NCBI GenBank assembly: GCA_951812805.1
Contig: CATOSZ010000003.1
Location: forward strand, 2,310,557-2,374,556
DNA from: an uncultured Alphaproteobacteria bacterium
GTDB lineage: Bacteria > Pseudomonadota > Alphaproteobacteria > GCA-2731375
Length of the DNA: 64,000 nucleotides
Direction: 5' to 3'
The notes under the pieces are model-generated. The model ran no database searches and was not told where the DNA came from. It saw only the letters and a list, made by a program, of their open reading frames with translations. The translations under genes and the position numbers were made by a program. Each line of letters starts with the position of its first letter. The stretch's first letter is position 1. Positions 55,463-62,136 of the stretch are shown here, piece after piece.

Positions 55463-57295
55463 CTATTTCTCGCGAGTGATCTCTCGCACCTTCGGCGCCG
55501 CGCTGCCGAACACGCCATGGCATTCGCGCAGGTCGTCGAAGCGTTGGCGCAGCGCCGCGTCGTCGCCGTCGCTGCCGAGGCGTCGGGCCAGTCGCGCGAA
55601 GGCGGAGACGGGACCGTGGCTCGCCCCGGCGAGGCGGTCGAGGGTCGCGTGGTAGGCCTCCGCGCCCGCGCGTCGGCAGAGCGCGGTCCGCGGGCCCTCG
55701 ACCAGTTCGGCCAGCAGGCCGGTGCGGACCAGCGCCGTCAGGCAGCCTATCTCGCGCGCTGAATCCCGGGTGACCGCGAGCGTTCCGGCGCAGGCGGCCT
55801 GGAACGCCGCGGGGGACGCGTCGGCGCGCCGGCAGGCGGCGGAGGAGGTGACCGGCTCGTCCGAGCGGGTAAAGCCCGCCGGACAGGACCAGCAGCCACC
55901 GCCGAAGACCGTGTCGAAGACCTGTCCCGCCGGACAGCCTTTCGGGCCCGGCCGGGCACCGCGTGATGCCCGGGCGTGGTACCAGCGCCGGGGATCGTTG
56001 CAGGGGGAGCGGCGATACTCCTGCGCGAAGCGTGCCGCGAGATCCGCGTGTCCCCGTCTCTCGCCCGCCGCCGCGGGCACGGCGCAGACAAAGCCGCGCT
56101 TCATCGCCGTGCTGCAGGACGGGCCGAGGTCGCTCGTCGGAATGTCGTCGTCGACGGTTGCAATGGCGCGCAGGACGGCACCGCAGACGCCGTCATCGGC
56201 GGCCACGGCGTGACGAAGTGCCGCGATGCCGACATCGAAGACGGTTTCGCCCGGTCCATAGGCGCGGCAGCGATGGCTCGCCTCGTCTGCATACAGACCC
56301 GCTTCGCAGGCCGGTATTCGTTCGATGCCGAGGCAGGGCCGCTCGCCTTCGCCGCCGCAGCGCCCGCGCACCTCGCAGACGCCGCGGATTTCCAGCAAGC
56401 CCGGCGCGCAACGCGCCGTTGCCGCGCAGGCCCGGGCGCTGGTGACCGACGCGTCCGAGCGGATATGGCCGTCGGGGCAGGTCCAGCAGCCGTCGCTGGC
56501 GTCCGCATGGAAACTGCCGGCCGGGCAGACCGCGCTGCCGTGGTGCGTCGCCGGGCGCCGGCGCACCGAGACATGACCGACGCAGGCGTCGGGCCGATCC
56601 GCCGCGCTCGTGCCGCGGCGATAGCCGATCGGACAGGCCCAGCATTCGCCGCGCTCGGCCTCGAGGCCACCCTGCGCACAGGTCGTGGGGCCGAGGGGCA
56701 GCGCCTCGGACTGCTCGCGCGAGGTTCTCAGGCGACAGGCGTCCAAGGCCGTGGCCAGGCTCGCCGAGCGTCGATAGCCCACGGGGCAGGACCAGCAGCT
56801 GCCGCCCCGATTCCCGACATAGAACTGGCCGGCCGGGCATTCGAAGGCCTGGGAGGGGCCACGGTGGCGCGCACGGGAGATGTAGGTCCGCCGCGGCTTG
56901 ACGCAGGCCCGCGACGAGGTCAGCACGCCGTCGGCCCGATCGAAACCGGCCGGGCATTCCCAGCAGGCCCCGCTTTCCTCGTCCCAGAAGCCGCGTGCGC
57001 AGGTCGGGCGGCCGAGCAGCCGGGCGGGCCGAACCAGGGTCCGGCCGGGTTTGATGCAGGCCCGCGCACTGGTGATCGGGCCGCCCGCGCGCTGGTAGCC
57101 GGTCGGGCAGGACCAGCACGCGCCGCCAGCGACGTCGAGCGTTCCTCCCTCGGGGCAGCGCGCATCGGTGACCCGGTCCGCCGGCGCATGGGCGCAGGCC
57201 GGCGCGCCGGCGCCGCCACAGGTCGCAGCGCTCACGGCCGGGACCAGCCATGGCGCGAGCAGTATCGCCAGCAGGGCGGAAACGATCCGCAGCAT
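55463..57295 (-). CDS. Secreted cysteine-rich CWxCP-repeat protein, paralogue B
   Basis: A 610-aa paralogue of the gene just downstream. Signal peptide about residues 1-23 (ends VSA-A). Five repeats precede the middle region and one follows it, so it has one more repeat than paralogue A. Cores read CWSCPTGYQR, CWECPAGFDR, CWSCPVGYRR, CWACPIGYRR, CWTCPDGHIR and CWSCPAGFTR, each closed by an A-C or D-A-C. The middle segment (RPCLGIERIPAC, GFVCAVP, YRRSPCNDPRRWYHARA) and the C-terminal domain (AACAGTLAVTRD, RECHGVFG) match A. It uses Arg where A uses Lys and is more GC-rich, so the duplication is not recent. The ATG at 57295 is supported by GAGG upstream; a TTG 30 bases earlier is less likely. 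Resemblance to the eukaryotic GCC2/GCC3 ephrin-receptor-like repeat is only in general cysteine layout. Confidence 0.8.
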   Translation of the reverse strand: MLRIVSALLAILLAPWLVPAVSAATCGGAGAPACAHAPADRVTDARCPEGGTLDVAGGACWSCPTGYQRAGGPITSARACIKPGRTLVRPARLLGRPTCARGFWDEESGACWECPAGFDRADGVLTSSRACVKPRRTYISRARHRGPSQAFECPAGQFYVGNRGGSCWSCPVGYRRSASLATALDACRLRTSREQSEALPLGPTTCAQGGLEAERGECWACPIGYRRGTSAADRPDACVGHVSVRRRPATHHGSAVCPAGSFHADASDGCWTCPDGHIRSDASVTSARACAATARCAPGLLEIRGVCEVRGRCGGEGERPCLGIERIPACEAGLYADEASHRCRAYGPGETVFDVGIAALRHAVAADDGVCGAVLRAIATVDDDIPTSDLGPSCSTAMKRGFVCAVPAAAGERRGHADLAARFAQEYRRSPCNDPRRWYHARASRGARPGPKGCPAGQVFDTVFGGGCWSCPAGFTRSDEPVTSSAACRRADASPAAFQAACAGTLAVTRDSAREIGCLTALVRTGLLAELVEGPRTALCRRAGAEAYHATLDRLAGASHGPVSAFARLARRLGSDGDDAALRQRFDDLRECHGVFGSAAPKVREITREK

Positions 57296-57366
57296 CGGGC
57301 ACAGCCTCGCTTCGCGTTTCGTCAAGGCGGCCGGAAACTAGAGGGAAAATCGGCGGTTGCAAAGCA

Positions 57367-58245
57367 TTACCGCACGCGCGCCATGGTACTCGCGAGCCAG
57401 ATGCCGAGCGCGACCGTGGCGAGGCCGGCGAGGAAGATCGGCGTGATCGGCTCGGCCAGCAGCGCGGCGGCCAGCAGGGCGGCGGCCAACGGGTTGACCG
57501 TCATGGTGATGGCGACGCGGGTCGGGCTCGCCCGTTCCAGCGCCAAAATCCAGAGAATGAAGGCCGCGGCCCCACCGCCGGGGCCGAGGTAGGCCGCCGC
57601 GGTCCATTCCGCGGGCCCGAAATCGCCGAGCGCGGCGAAGGAGCCGGCGGCGACGCCGGCCAGCAGCAGCACCAGCGCGCCGCCGCCCATGGAGACCGCG
57701 AGGAAGCCGAAGGCGCTGGAGCGCTGGATGAGGGGGCGGGACCAGACGTTGTAGAACGACATGATGAGGGCGGTGGCCAGCATGACCAGCTCGCCCCGCC
57801 AGGCGCCGTCGGGGGCATGGGCGAGGTCGCCGGCAAGCGCGGTGGCGATGCCGGCCATGGCGATCAGCACGCCCGCGGTCTTGCGCCGCGTCAGCGCCTC
57901 GCGCCCCAGCAGGGCTCCGACGATCATGGTCTGGAACGGCAGGGTCGAGAGCGCCAGGGTCGCCCGCGCCACCGTCGTGTAGTCGAGCGAAACGTTGTAG
58001 AGGACGATCGCCAGGCCATAGAACAAAGCGCCGAGGGCGGCGGCGGCGGGCCAGTCCCGCGCCCGCGGCCAGGTTGCCCGCAGTGCGACGGCGATCGGCA
58101 GCACGCAGAGAAAGCCGATGCCGAAGCGCAGATTGGCGAGCAGGATGGCATCGCCGTCGGCGACCAGGAAGCGGGTGACCGCCGCCGCCGAGCCGCCGAG
58201 CGCGCTGGAGATCAGCGCCATCACCACGCCCAGTCCTTCGCCCAT
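57367..58245 (-). CDS. DMT-superfamily transporter (EamA family)
   Basis: Inner-membrane carrier of 292 aa with about ten hydrophobic helices arranged as two EamA repeats, the second ending near VTMTVNPLAAALLAAALL. Members export amino acids, nucleosides or other metabolites. The start is supported by GGAGGGACGA just before the ATG. It lies 71 bp upstream of the cysteine-rich pair on the same strand and may be cotranscribed with it, but no functional link is evident. Confidence 0.9.
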   Translation of the reverse strand: MGEGLGVVMALISSALGGSAAAVTRFLVADGDAILLANLRFGIGFLCVLPIAVALRATWPRARDWPAAAALGALFYGLAIVLYNVSLDYTTVARATLALSTLPFQTMIVGALLGREALTRRKTAGVLIAMAGIATALAGDLAHAPDGAWRGELVMLATALIMSFYNVWSRPLIQRSSAFGFLAVSMGGGALVLLLAGVAAGSFAALGDFGPAEWTAAAYLGPGGGAAAFILWILALERASPTRVAITMTVNPLAAALLAAALLAEPITPIFLAGLATVALGIWLASTMARVR

Positions 58246-58323
58246 TCGTCCCTCCTATTTCCGATGGAGGCGACGATGCGGGCTCGGGCGGCGGCCCTCA
58301 ACTACCCGGGAGGTAAGTCCGGC

Positions 58324-58911
58324 TTACGGGGTTTTGCGGATGGCCTGGATGTCGAAGTGGATTTCCACCGCGTTCGGCACGACGGAGGTGTCCCGGAACA
58401 GCCCCTTGCCGATGCCGTAGTCCAGGCGGTCGATGGCGAGGCTGCCGCGCGCCCGCGCGCGCAGTTGGCCAGGTGTCTCGTCCGGCGCGATGTGAAGGGT
58501 GAAGAGCAGGACGACGTCCCGCGTCACGTCCCGCATGGTCAAGCGGCCTTCGGCCCGGTAGCGCTCGCCGCCCTCGTGGCGAAACGACGTTGTTTCGAAA
58601 TAGGCCGTTGGAAAGGCTTCGACGTCGAACAGGTCCTTGGAGCGGATCGCCGTATCCCGATCGGCGGCACCGGTGGTCACGCTGGTCATGGCGATCAACA
58701 CGTCGACGGTGCCGGCGGCGAGGTCCGCGGTATCGAATGCGATCTGCGCTTCGAAGACCTCGAAGCTTCCCGTCACCGGTGCGCCGGCCTGCGAGGTCGT
58801 GAAGCCGACGCTACTGTCCTCCGCCAGGACCCAGGCGGGCGGACCGGCGATGGCAGGCGGGCCGCAGCCGATCGCCAGAACCGCGGCGAGGAAAAGTCTA
58901 GCGAGCGGCAT
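58324..58911 (-). CDS. YceI-family periplasmic protein (first copy)
   Basis: A lipocalin-like beta-barrel protein of about 195 aa, exported (hydrophobic N-terminus about 1-22). It has the YceI landmarks WVLAEDSSVGFTTSQAG, VTTGAADRDTAIRSKDLFDVEAFPTAYFE with a central region, and GEGRLTMRDVTRDVVLLF-type strand (EGRLTMRDVTRDVVLL). YceI barrels bind polyisoprenoids such as ubiquinone-related molecules. A cysteine at the end of the hydrophobic stretch makes a lipoprotein possible but the lipobox is imperfect. It follows the cytochrome b561 gene by 7 bp, so the pair is cotranscribed. Compared with the second YceI copy, the two are clearly distinct in sequence. Confidence 0.88.
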   Translation of the reverse strand: MPLARLFLAAVLAIGCGPPAIAGPPAWVLAEDSSVGFTTSQAGAPVTGSFEVFEAQIAFDTADLAAGTVDVLIAMTSVTTGAADRDTAIRSKDLFDVEAFPTAYFETTSFRHEGGERYRAEGRLTMRDVTRDVVLLFTLHIAPDETPGQLRARARGSLAIDRLDYGIGKGLFRDTSVVPNAVEIHFDIQAIRKTP

Positions 58912-58918
58912 CACGCGA

Positions 58919-59494
58919 TCAGCCTCCATCCCTCGGTTTGATCGACGGTAGCATGCGATGGAGTACATCGTCGCGATCGATGATGTGATGCTTCAACGCC
59001 GCCGCGACATGCACCGCGACGAGGGCGACGAGGCCCCATCCGAGGATCTCGTGCACTTCCTCCAGAAGCTCCTTCAAGGCGGCGTCCGCCGACATCGGGT
59101 TGGGAATGGCGAACAGGCCATAGACGACGATGGGATAGTCGGTCGCCCAGGAATGCACGACGCCCACCACGGGCTGGACCAGCAGCAGGATGTACATCAT
59201 CGCATGGCTCGCCCGCGCGCAGGACCGCTCCCACGGTTTCATCGCCACGGGCAGCGGCGGCGGTGGCGTGATCCGCCGCCAGACCAGGCGGAGAAGGGCG
59301 ATGACCATCACCGTCAGGCCGAGCGACTTGTGAAAGTTGTAGAGCAGGAATTTCTCCGGCCCCAGCGGCAGCGCCTCCATGAAGAGGGAGATGATCACCA
59401 GCACGACGACCATCACGACCGTCAGCCAATGAAACAGCCGGGCGGGCCGGCTGTAGCGCCGGACCGCCCCGCTGTCGTCGCGCGTCGTCGTCAT
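58919..59494 (-). CDS. Cytochrome b561-type membrane protein
   Basis: A di-haem b561 (CybB-like) protein of 191 aa with four transmembrane helices. Likely haem histidines lie in FHWLTVVMVVV (helix 1), NFHKSLGLTVMV (helix 2), HAMMYILLLVQP (helix 3) and ALVAVHVAAALKHH (helix 4). It probably transfers electrons between membrane quinones and periplasmic partners. It sits between two YceI genes, a recurring arrangement in which a quinone-binding protein and a b561 are linked. Confidence 0.93.
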   Translation of the reverse strand: MTTTRDDSGAVRRYSRPARLFHWLTVVMVVVLVIISLFMEALPLGPEKFLLYNFHKSLGLTVMVIALLRLVWRRITPPPPLPVAMKPWERSCARASHAMMYILLLVQPVVGVVHSWATDYPIVVYGLFAIPNPMSADAALKELLEEVHEILGWGLVALVAVHVAAALKHHIIDRDDVLHRMLPSIKPRDGG

Positions 59495-59516
59495 GATCGG
59501 GCGACGTCGCTCGAGC

Positions 59517-60131
59517 CTATTGCTTGCGGAATTCCACCTCCAGGACCAGGTCGATGCGGTCGGAGGTCAGCGGGGCCGCGAACTTGATGCCCCAATCGCT
59601 CCGCAGCAGGCTGCCGCGGGCCGAGAAGCCGGTGTAGTGCGCGTCCTTGTAATGCTTGATGTAGGGCGAGAGGGGATGCGTGCCCTCGAAATTGAAGGTG
59701 ACGTCGAGGGTGACCGGCTTGGTAATCCCCTTCATCGTCAGGTCGCCCGTCACTCGGCCCTGGTCGACGCCGGTGCGCACGATATTGGTCGAGGTGAAGG
59801 TCATCTTCGGGTGCGTTTCGACCTCGAAGAAGTCCTTGCTTTTCAAGTGCTTGTCGAGGGCGGGCACGCCGGTCGAGACGCTGGCGACATCGACTTCGAC
59901 GTCCAGCTTGCTCTTGGCGACGTCCGTCTTGTCGAAGACGAGGGTACCGGAGGCCTTGTCGAACTCGCCGGACTGCGTGGAAATGCCGAGGTGGAGGTAT
60001 TCGAAGCGGACCTCGGTATGCCCCGGGTCGAGGGCATATGTGTCGGCGGCGGCGGCCGTGCCCATCGTGGCGAGGGCCAAGGCGCCGGCGAGAATGGTGC
60101 TGCCGGCGAAGTGCTGGATCGTGGTCTTCAT
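59517..60131 (-). CDS. YceI-family periplasmic protein (second copy)
   Basis: A 204-aa secreted YceI barrel. Signal peptide about residues 1-28 (ending AAAA). Mature start ADTYALDPGHTEVRFEYLHLG, and the signatures DVASVSTGVPALDKHLKSKDFF and GDLTMKGITKPVTLDVTF are classical, with GIKFAAPLTSDRIDL near the end. The ATG is fixed by GGGAGGAAGAACGAC. It would feed a lipid or quinone ligand to the adjacent cytochrome b561. A 7-bp GC-rich hairpin (60151-60170) lies in its 5' leader. Confidence 0.95.
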   Translation of the reverse strand: MKTTIQHFAGSTILAGALALATMGTAAAADTYALDPGHTEVRFEYLHLGISTQSGEFDKASGTLVFDKTDVAKSKLDVEVDVASVSTGVPALDKHLKSKDFFEVETHPKMTFTSTNIVRTGVDQGRVTGDLTMKGITKPVTLDVTFNFEGTHPLSPYIKHYKDAHYTGFSARGSLLRSDWGIKFAAPLTSDRIDLVLEVEFRKQ

Positions 60132-60215
60132 GTCGTTCTTCCTCCCTGCGGCCGGGCCCCCATGCCCGGCATCGTTACGAAGGGAGGGAGAGTTACACAT
60201 CGGCTCGCGACGACA

Positions 60216-60232
60216 CGTGCGGATTGCGCACG
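60216..60232. promoter_or_regulatory. Palindromic operator-like site upstream of the YceI/b561 unit
   Basis: CGTGCG and CGCACG form a perfect 6-bp inverted repeat around a 5-bp centre. It lies 85 bp upstream of the second YceI start, in the 129-bp gap that must hold the promoter of the YceI-b561-YceI unit. A TTGAAG that could serve as a -35 is seen nearby on the minus strand at about 60240. Regulator identity is unknown. Confidence 0.35.
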
Positions 60233-60260
60233 CCTGGCTTCAAATTTTTGTGAACGGAGT

Positions 60261-60530
60261 TCAGTGCGTCTGCAGCCACTCGCGCGCGAGCCGCTGGGCT
60301 TCGGCGATCTCATCCCGGCTCATATCGTCGGCGATCTCGCGGCGCAGCTGCGCCGCCGCGCCGATGCCGGAGCTCGCGGCGATGTTGAGCCACTTGTGCG
60401 CAAGGATATAGTCAAGCGGGACCGACCCGGCCCCGGTCGAATAGCTGAGACCGAGATGGAACTGGGCATCGGCTGCGCCGGCTTCCGCCGCGCTCTGGGT
60501 GAATTCGAATTTTCCGTTGCGTGTCTGCAT
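60261..60530 (-). CDS. Small Sel1-repeat-like protein
   Basis: An 89-aa protein consisting mainly of one Sel1 (TPR-like) repeat pair: AQFHLGLSYSTGAGSVPLDYILAHKW followed in the next helices by AASSGIGAAAQLRREIADDM and a C-terminal SRDEIAEAQRLAREWL in separate motifs. Sel1 proteins scaffold protein interactions, but a single short repeat has no assigned role. The start follows GGAGAGGAGAG. Upstream on the same strand is the GST gene; a hairpin and a palindromic site lie between them. Confidence 0.8.
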   Translation of the reverse strand: MQTRNGKFEFTQSAAEAGAADAQFHLGLSYSTGAGSVPLDYILAHKWLNIAASSGIGAAAQLRREIADDMSRDEIAEAQRLAREWLQTH

Positions 60531-60553
60531 GGCCGTCTCTCCTCTCCTCCTCC

Positions 60554-60581
60554 CGCCGGGCGCGGTTGGGCGCGCCCGGCG
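60554..60581 (-). other. Perfect GC-rich hairpin upstream of the Sel1 gene
   Basis: An 11-bp perfect stem (CGCCGGGCGCG and CGCGCCCGGCG) with a 6-base loop lies between the GST stop and the Sel1 ribosome site. It is not followed by a U-run on the minus strand; purine-rich ribosome-binding sequence follows instead. It may be a leader hairpin of the Sel1 mRNA or the 3' end of the GST mRNA. Confidence 0.5.
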
Positions 60582-60602
60582 ATGTCGAGGAAAAGTCTGG
60601 CC

Positions 60603-60616
60603 GGTTAACGGTTAAC
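60603..60616. promoter_or_regulatory. GTTAAC-based operator-like palindrome
   Basis: Tandem GGTTAAC GGTTAAC; the two GTTAAC units are each self-complementary and also form an inverted repeat around one base. AT-rich sequence is rare in this window. The site is 73 bp upstream of the Sel1 start and 25 bp downstream of the GST stop, a place suited to a promoter or operator of the Sel1 gene. Confidence 0.4.
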
Positions 60617-60641
60617 GACGGGTTTATGATGCAGAACCGGT

Positions 60642-61262
60642 TTACGCTGGCAGTTCCATGCCGCGTGCCAGCGCCGGGCGCGCCATCAAGGTGTCGTACC
60701 AGCGCTTCACGTTGGGGAACTCGGCCAGGTCGACCTCCTGCCAATCGTGGCGGAAGACCCAGGGCAGGGTGGCGAAGTCGGCGATGGAGACGTCGCCCGC
60801 GAGATAGTCGCGTCCCTCCAGCCGGGCGTTCAGCACGCCGTAGAGCCGCTTGGCCTCGGTGTAATAGCGGTTGATGGCGTAGGGGACTTCTTCCTTGGCG
60901 GCGCGCTTGAAGTGATGCACCTGGCCGAAGATCGGGCCGATGCCGCCCATCTGGAACATCAACCACTGGATGACCTCGTAGCGCGCGGCCATCTCGCTCG
61001 GCATGAACTTGCCGGTCTTCTCGGCGAGGTACATCAAGATGGCGCCCGACTCGATCACCGTATAGGGCTGGCCGTTCGGGCCGTCCCTATCGACGATCGC
61101 CGGGATCTTGCTGTTCGGGTTGATGGCGATGAATTCGGCTGTGAACTGATCGTCCGTGGCGATGTTGATTGGGTGCAGGTTGTAGTCCAGCCCGCACTCC
61201 TCAAGCATGATGGTGGCCTTGCGGCCGTTCGACGTCTTCCAGGTGTAAAGCTCGATGGTCAC
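60642..61262 (-). CDS. Glutathione S-transferase (YfcG/YghU-like)
   Basis: A 206-aa GST. N-terminal thioredoxin-like domain begins TIELYTWKTSNGRKATIMLEE, contains the glutathione-binding INPNSKIPAIVD and the ESGAILMYLAEK motif; the C-terminal helical domain has ADVSIADFATLPW-like segment GDVSIADFATLPWVF. This matches the nu-class disulfide reductase GSTs (YfcG, YghU) in which Thr/Asn of WKTxNG replace a catalytic Tyr/Ser. The GTG start is supported by GGAAGGAA upstream; longer openings run into the SDR region and are not homologous. Confidence 0.92.
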   Translation of the reverse strand: MTIELYTWKTSNGRKATIMLEECGLDYNLHPINIATDDQFTAEFIAINPNSKIPAIVDRDGPNGQPYTVIESGAILMYLAEKTGKFMPSEMAARYEVIQWLMFQMGGIGPIFGQVHHFKRAAKEEVPYAINRYYTEAKRLYGVLNARLEGRDYLAGDVSIADFATLPWVFRHDWQEVDLAEFPNVKRWYDTLMARPALARGMELPA

Positions 61263-61377
61263 GCGCTGCGTTCCTTCCCTGAATATGTGGAGGCGGCGTC
61301 CGGCCGCACGGTAAACCCAGTCTAAAGCATGCGGGCGGCAAAATCGAAACCGATCGCCGGTCGCCCCCGCGGCGCTG

Positions 61378-61995
61378 TTAAAGCGTGTGTGGCGGCAGGC
61401 CGCCGCCGTCGACGGCGATGGCCTGGCCGATGATGTAGCCGGCGTCCTTGGAAGCGAGGTGGGCGATGGTGGCGGCGATATCCTCGGGCTGGCCATGGCG
61501 GCGTGCGGGGATGTCCTTCGCCCGTTCCGCCAGGCCGGCCTGGACGTCGCTCCAGCCGGCGCGCAGCGTCGAGCTGATCGCCCGGTCCGTCGCGACCGAG
61601 CCGGGGCAAACGCAGTTGACCGTAATGCCGAAGGGTGCCAGGTCGTAGGCGAGCGAGCGGGTAAAGCCGATGACCGCCGCCTTGGAGGCGCAATAGGCGG
61701 CCCGTTCGGGCAGCGGCTCCAGCCCGGCGACGGAGGCGAGCGAGACGATCCGGCCGTAGCCGCGTTCCTTCATGTGCGGCACGACCGCGCGGCTCATCAA
61801 AAAGGGCCCGCGCACGTTGATCGCCATCACCGCTTCCCAGGCCTCCAGCGACACGGTCTCCAGCTGCCCGCGATCGCGCCCGTGCGGTGCGCCCGCGTTG
61901 TTCACCAGCACGTCGATGCGGCCATGGGCGGCAAGTGTGCGGGCGACCATATCCTGCGCGTCCGCCTCGGCGGAGACGTCACCTGTCAGGCTCAT
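61378..61995 (-). pseudogene. SDR oxidoreductase lacking its N-terminal cofactor-binding region
   Basis: A 205-aa remnant (from the first internal ATG) of a classical SDR. It keeps LVNNAG, the catalytic SLASVAGLEPLPERAAYCASKAAV pair in part (Ser, Tyr, Lys in YCASKAA) and AIAVDGGG, but has no TGxxxGxG cofactor motif. The frame stays open upstream, reading PKASDPLPGGEAMSLTGDV, and is cut at the IS inverted repeat 62 bases before the ATG. The missing part is about 35-50 residues and is not found on the other side of the insertion, so a deletion has occurred as well. Loss of the NAD(P)-binding loop should abolish activity. Confidence 0.75.
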
Positions 61996-62057
61996 CGCCT
62001 CACCACCCGGTAGAGGGTCAGAAGCTTTAGGTGAGCGCCGCCTTGAGCCGGCCCTAG

Positions 62058-62071
62058 CAGCCTGTCGGACT
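62058..62071 (+). repeat. Left inverted repeat of the IS1182-type element
   Basis: CAGCCTGTCGGACT, matching the right end at 63588-63601 in reverse complement without mismatch. The next bases differ (TTGAG against CGGGC on the other end), so the perfect repeat is 14 bp. Confidence 0.85.
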
Positions 62072-62136
62072 TGAGCCGAGTTTCGAGATGAGATTCACTG
62101 TCACGGTCTGATTCTCTCCTGCGCGGTGATTTTGTG

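Noticed and set aside
53614-57295. Possible CRISPR or DNA tandem repeat array because of the regular spacing
   Set aside because: The periodicity is at protein level (about 53 codons) and the DNA units are divergent; no short identical repeats with unique spacers are present.
53614-57295. Assigning the cysteine-rich repeats to the GCC2/GCC3 (ephrin-receptor-like) or TNFR-like families
   Set aside because: Only the general Cys spacing is similar; the conserved C-W-x-C-P-x-G core and the Val-Thr...Ala-Cys end are different, and no search could be run.
60554-60581. Rho-independent terminator at the GST/Sel1 hairpin
   Set aside because: No U-tract follows on either strand; a purine-rich ribosome site follows instead.
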